From contig CAIOYD010000057.1 of assembly GCA_903862415.1 (NCBI GenBank), positions 1-64,000 of the forward strand: DNA of 64,000 nt, written 5' to 3'. The stretch comes from an uncultured Oxalobacteraceae bacterium. GTDB taxonomy: Bacteria > Pseudomonadota > Gammaproteobacteria > Burkholderiales > Burkholderiaceae_D. Of this stretch, positions 60,309 through 64,000 are shown piece by piece. Made by a program: the position numbers and the translations under genes. Positions within the stretch are counted from its first letter, which is position 1. The number at the start of each line of letters is the position of its first letter. Below the pieces are notes generated by a model. That model made no database searches. It was not told where the DNA came from and worked only from the letters and a program-made list of their open reading frames with translations.

Positions 60309-63200
60309 ATGGGTAAACTAACAGTAAGCGCACGTCTGGGCATAGGTTTTGGGTTGGTGTTGGTGATGATGACCTGCATTATTCTGATTGCGCTGTCGCG
60401 CTTTGCCTTGATCAGCGAAATCAACAACAAAATCATTGAAAAAGACTGGGTCAAGGCAGAAGCGGCCAGCACCATCAATACCTTAACGCGCGCCAATGCG
60501 CGCAACACCATGGAATTGCTGATAGCCAAAGATAAGGCCCAGGAAGATAAAATCATCGAGCGTATCGGTGTCACCAAGAAAAAAATCAGTGAATCGTTTG
60601 AGATACTCAATAAACTGATTTATCTGAAAGAAGGCAAAGACTTGCTGGCCAAAATTGTGGCTGCGCGCACAAATTACGTAGCTTCATTTACCCGGATTAT
60701 TAAACTTGTCGGCCAGGGGCAAAAAGCCCAGGCGCAGGAATTGATGAACAGCGAAACCCTGCCCGCGCTTGATGCCCTGCAGGATCCAATTAACGAACTG
60801 GCGGCGTTGCAAAAACGTATTGTGCTGGCCAGCAGTGCCGAAGCCAAACAAAGTATCGACAGCGCCAGAACGTTGATGATAGAACTCGGTGCGGCGGCTT
60901 TTATCTGTGGGATTTTGTCTGCATTTCTGATTACCCGCGGTATACTTAAACAGCTTGGTGGTGATCCGAATTATGTCACCGCGCAGGTGAAAAAAATCTC
61001 CGCCGGCGATCTCAATGTCAGTCTTAACTCCAACGATCACACCAGCATGATGGCCGAAGTCGGTCTGATGGTGGCCAATCTGAAAAAAGTCATTGATGGT
61101 CAGCATCGCATGCTGGCCGATGCCAATCGTGGCAATTTCAATTCACGCATTGAACTGGACGGCTTGAAAGGTTTTCAGCTTGATCTGGCACAGGGTGTCA
61201 ATCAACTCGTCACCACCACCGGTGAAGGCATTGCCGATGTAGTGCGTGTCATGGGTGCGCTGTCGGAAGGGGACTTGAGTAAAACCATTACCAAGCCCTA
61301 TCAGGGGGCGTTTGGTGAACTCAAAACGTATACCAATAACACCATCAGCAAACTGTCACAGGTCATTGATGGTCAGCAGCAGGTAGTTGCGGCAGCTAAT
61401 CAAGGTAATTTTTCGGTGCGTATTGACTTGACCGGGTTGAAAGGATTTCAGCAGGATATGGGCCATGGCCTCAATCAACTGCTGGTGACAACTGGGGAAG
61501 GAATCGCCGATGTGGTCCGGGTGATGGGTGCCCTGTCGGACGGCGACCTGAGCAAAACCATGACCCGGGATTATCAGGGCTCATTTGGTGAGCTTAAAAC
61601 CTACACCAACAATACTGTGTTCAAATTATCTCAGGTGATCGCAGGTCAGCAGCGCGTGGTGGCGGCGGCCAACCAGGGTGATTTTACAGTGCGGATAGAT
61701 TTGGAGGGTCTTAACGGCTATCAAAAAGAAATGGGAGCGGGTCTGAATCAGCTCGTCACCACTACCGGTGACGGTATCGATGATGTGGTGCGGGTGATGG
61801 GGGCGCTGTCCGAAGGGGATCTGAGTAAAACCATAGACAAGACGTATCAGGGTGCGTTTGGTGAACTCAAACAATATACCAACCATACCGTGGCAACCCT
61901 GTCGCAGGTGATTGCCGGCCAGCACCGGGTGGTGGAAGCCGCCAATCAGGGGAACTTTCAATCGCGTATCGATCTCACTGGGTTAAAGGGTTTTCAGCAT
62001 GACATGGGCAGCGGTTTAAATCAGCTCGTCACCACCACTGGAGACAGTGTGAGTGATGTGGTGCGCGTCATGGGAGCGCTGTCGCAGGGTGATTTGAGTC
62101 AGCAGATTGAAAAAAATTATGCCGGTGCATTTGCCGACCTCAAGCAATATACCAATAACACTATTGCCAAACTGACTCAGGTTATTCAAGGCCAGCAGCG
62201 TGTAGTCGAAGGTGCCAATCACGGTGATTTCAGCGTGCGTATTGATTTGAGTGGTCTGCATGGTTTTCAGCAAGAGATGGGCAGTGGACTCAATCAACTT
62301 GTCTCCACTACCGGCGAAGGTATTGGTGAAGTGGTACGGGTACTGAGCGCCTTGTCGGAAGGGGATTTGACCAAAACGATTACCCGTTCTTATCAGGGTT
62401 CATTTGGCGAATTAAAAAATTACACCAACAATACCGTGACGAAACTCGCCCAGGTGATCACCGATGTCAACAGTGCCTGTGAGGCACTCACCAATGCGTC
62501 CCAGCAAATCAGTCAGACCGCGCAAAGCCTGTCGCATTCAGCTTCTGAGCAGGCATCAAGCATTGAGCGCACTTCCGCTTCGGTGGAGGAAATGTCGGCT
62601 TCGGTAGTCAAAAACAGTGAAAATGCCCACGTCACTGACAACATGGCGACCCAATCCAGTATTGATGCAGTTCAGGGCGGTGAGGCGGTGAGCAAAACTG
62701 CGGAAACCATGAAGCAGATTTCACGCCGCATCAGCATCGTCGACGATATCGCCGATCAAACCAACTTACTGGCACTGAATGCCGCCATTGAAGCCGCCCG
62801 AGCCGGTTTGCAGGGCAAGGGTTTTGCGGTGGTGGCAGCCGAAGTACGCAAGCTGGCTGAACGCAGTCAGGTAGCCTCGAAAGAGATCAGCGAACTCGCC
62901 GCCAGCAGTGTCATTGTTTCAGAGCAGGCCAATCAACTCTTGCTGGAAATGATTCCTTCGATCCGCAAAACCTCCGGGCTGGTACAGGAAATCGCCAGCG
63001 CTTCCGGTGAGCAGGCCACAGGCTTAAGTGAAATCAGCACCGCCATGAACCAGCTCAGTCAGGCCACCCAGCAAAACGCCGCCGCCTCCGAACAACTGGC
63101 CGCAACTTCCGAAGAAATGTCCGGGCAAACCGAACAGCTGCAAAGCATGATGGGGTTTTTTAAATTGACGGCTGGGTCGGGGGTGGCGCGGTTGGGGTAA
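60309..63200 (+). CDS. Methyl-accepting chemotaxis protein with tandem poly-HAMP repeats
   Basis: N-terminal 4HB-like sensor; repeated (D/E)[17 protein letters not shown]...[15 protein letters not shown] units; MCP hairpin [40 protein letters not shown]. Confidence 0.9.
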   Translation: MGKLTVSARLGIGFGLVLVMMTCIILIALSRFALISEINNKIIEKDWVKAEAASTINTLTRANARNTMELLIAKDKAQEDKIIERIGVTKKKISESFEILNKLIYLKEGKDLLAKIVAARTNYVASFTRIIKLVGQGQKAQAQELMNSETLPALDALQDPINELAALQKRIVLASSAEAKQSIDSARTLMIELGAAAFICGILSAFLITRGILKQLGGDPNYVTAQVKKISAGDLNVSLNSNDHTSMMAEVGLMVANLKKVIDGQHRMLADANRGNFNSRIELDGLKGFQLDLAQGVNQLVTTTGEGIADVVRVMGALSEGDLSKTITKPYQGAFGELKTYTNNTISKLSQVIDGQQQVVAAANQGNFSVRIDLTGLKGFQQDMGHGLNQLLVTTGEGIADVVRVMGALSDGDLSKTMTRDYQGSFGELKTYTNNTVFKLSQVIAGQQRVVAAANQGDFTVRIDLEGLNGYQKEMGAGLNQLVTTTGDGIDDVVRVMGALSEGDLSKTIDKTYQGAFGELKQYTNHTVATLSQVIAGQHRVVEAANQGNFQSRIDLTGLKGFQHDMGSGLNQLVTTTGDSVSDVVRVMGALSQGDLSQQIEKNYAGAFADLKQYTNNTIAKLTQVIQGQQRVVEGANHGDFSVRIDLSGLHGFQQEMGSGLNQLVSTTGEGIGEVVRVLSALSEGDLTKTITRSYQGSFGELKNYTNNTVTKLAQVITDVNSACEALTNASQQISQTAQSLSHSASEQASSIERTSASVEEMSASVVKNSENAHVTDNMATQSSIDAVQGGEAVSKTAETMKQISRRISIVDDIADQTNLLALNAAIEAARAGLQGKGFAVVAAEVRKLAERSQVASKEISELAASSVIVSEQANQLLLEMIPSIRKTSGLVQEIASASGEQATGLSEISTAMNQLSQATQQNAAASEQLAATSEEMSGQTEQLQSMMGFFKLTAGSGVARLG
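61200..62450 (+). repeat. Tandem coding repeats of about 270-276 bp encoding paired HAMP domains
   Basis: '(C/L)TxGTCxxCACTACCGGTGA' units recur near 61206, 61482, 61755, 62026 and 62299. Confidence 0.85.
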
Positions 63201-63221
63201 GGGATGCTAATTGGTAGATGG

Positions 63222-63269
63222 GTAGGGTGTGTAGGGTGTGTAGGGTGTATTAGCGCAGCGTAATACACC
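63222..63269. repeat. REP element with three tandem 9-bp heads
   Basis: (GTAGGGTGT)x3 followed by ATTAGCGCAGCGTAATACACC. Confidence 0.85.
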
Positions 63270-63359
63270 AAATGGTCAAAATATTTTATGTCTAATTTAT
63301 TTTGTGAAGTGGTATATCGACGATTGTGGTGTTTTAATAATTGTGGTGTTTTAATAATT

Positions 63360-63393
63360 GTGGTGTATTACGCTGCGCTAATACACCCTACCA
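63360..63393. repeat. Inverted REP element preceded by 17-bp tandem repeats
   Basis: gtggtgtattacgctgcgctaatacaccctacc; upstream attgtggtgttttaata repeated twice. Confidence 0.85.
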
Positions 63394-63541
63394 CCCTTCA
63401 CACCTTACGTATCAATACATTGTTTGATCCAACATGTCGCAATTATTCAAATTTTGCGACACGTTCTGTTGATATGTCGTCGCGAGCGACATAAGTAAGT
63501 TATCAATTGAACTATTTCCGTTCATTTGACTCCGTATCGAC

Positions 63542-64000
63542 ATGTCAAATTATCGCCGCTTGTGGATTCCCGGAGGAACGTATTTCTTTACGGTAAATTT
63601 GTTGCGCCGTAAGGAAAATGATTTATTGATACGTCAAATTGATTTATTGCGAGCGGTTATAAAATCAGTGCGACATCACCATCCATTTTTAATTCATGCC
63701 TGGGTGATACTTCCGGAGCACATGCATTGTGTGTTGTCGTTTCCAGAAGGGGATGCAGATTTCGAAAAGCGTTGGCGGTTAATCAAAGGACAGTTCTCTA
63801 AACAACTACCTGCATTCGAATGGCGTACTGAAGTTCAGAAACGTCGTAATGAACGTGGCATTTGGCAACGGCGGTATTGGGAGCATGCTATCAGGAATGA
63901 AGAAGATTTTTGTGCTCACATGGATTATGTTCATATCAATCCACTCAAACATGGTTTGGTAACACGCGTATCTGACTGGCCTTATTCCACCTTTCACCAT
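63542..64000 (+). CDS. REP-associated tyrosine transposase (RAYT, Y1/IS200-like), truncated by the window end
   Basis: MSNYRRLWIPGGTYFFTVNLL...HPFLIHAWVILPEHMHCVLSFP...RRYWEHAIRNEEDFCAHMDYVHINPLKHGLVTRVSDWPYSTFHH; open to the window end, so absent from the ORF track. Confidence 0.88.
   Translation, partial: MSNYRRLWIPGGTYFFTVNLLRRKENDLLIRQIDLLRAVIKSVRHHHPFLIHAWVILPEHMHCVLSFPEGDADFEKRWRLIKGQFSKQLPAFEWRTEVQKRRNERGIWQRRYWEHAIRNEEDFCAHMDYVHINPLKHGLVTRVSDWPYSTFHH

Noticed and set aside
1-64000. CRISPR arrays, rRNA or tRNA genes
   Set aside because: No regularly spaced direct repeats with unique spacers (the only regular repeats are coding: the 24-bp GPGG array and the HAMP units) and no tRNA/rRNA-like sequence recognised by eye.

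Overview
This 64 kb proteobacterial window reads as chromosomal backbone carrying several accessory islands. I annotated it from the supplied ORF translations plus by-eye reading of motifs and repeats. Main contents: (1) a truncated IS1182-type transposase; (2) a DUF1302 / RND exporter / YCF48 / DUF1329 envelope cluster; (3) a complete-looking ethanolamine-utilisation bacterial microcompartment (BMC) locus at about 8.6-24.8 kb. It has the order eutR-permease-eutS-P-Q-D-M-N-E-A, a hairpin-rich gap, then eutB-C-L-K, and ends in a Pdu-type module pduS-pduT-pduS'. No eutG, eutT, eutH or eutJ is visible in it; (4) a mobilisable-element fragment (MobC-like protein, relaxase, exonuclease, truncated phosphoesterase) that ends exactly in a 5'-truncated sensor kinase; (5) a GMC oxidoreductase / ADC-like / two acyl-CoA dehydrogenase / ADC-like catabolic cluster; (6) isocitrate lyase, a frameshifted GGDEF gene and a broken solute-binding protein gene; (7) a TTQ-dependent amine dehydrogenase cluster (heavy chain, MauE, MauD, light chain, cytochrome c) with no mauG in the window; (8) a secreted 14 x 8-aa GPGG-repeat protein; (9) a chemoreceptor with tandem poly-HAMP repeats; (10) a family of GTAG-headed REP palindromes with a RAYT transposase at the right edge that the ORF track missed. 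The best candidates for undescribed biology are the hybrid Eut/Pdu electron-shuttle BMC, a perfect 21-bp inverted repeat inside eutC, and REP elements that supply coding sequence or stop codons to three genes. No database search was possible, so all family names rest on motif recognition.
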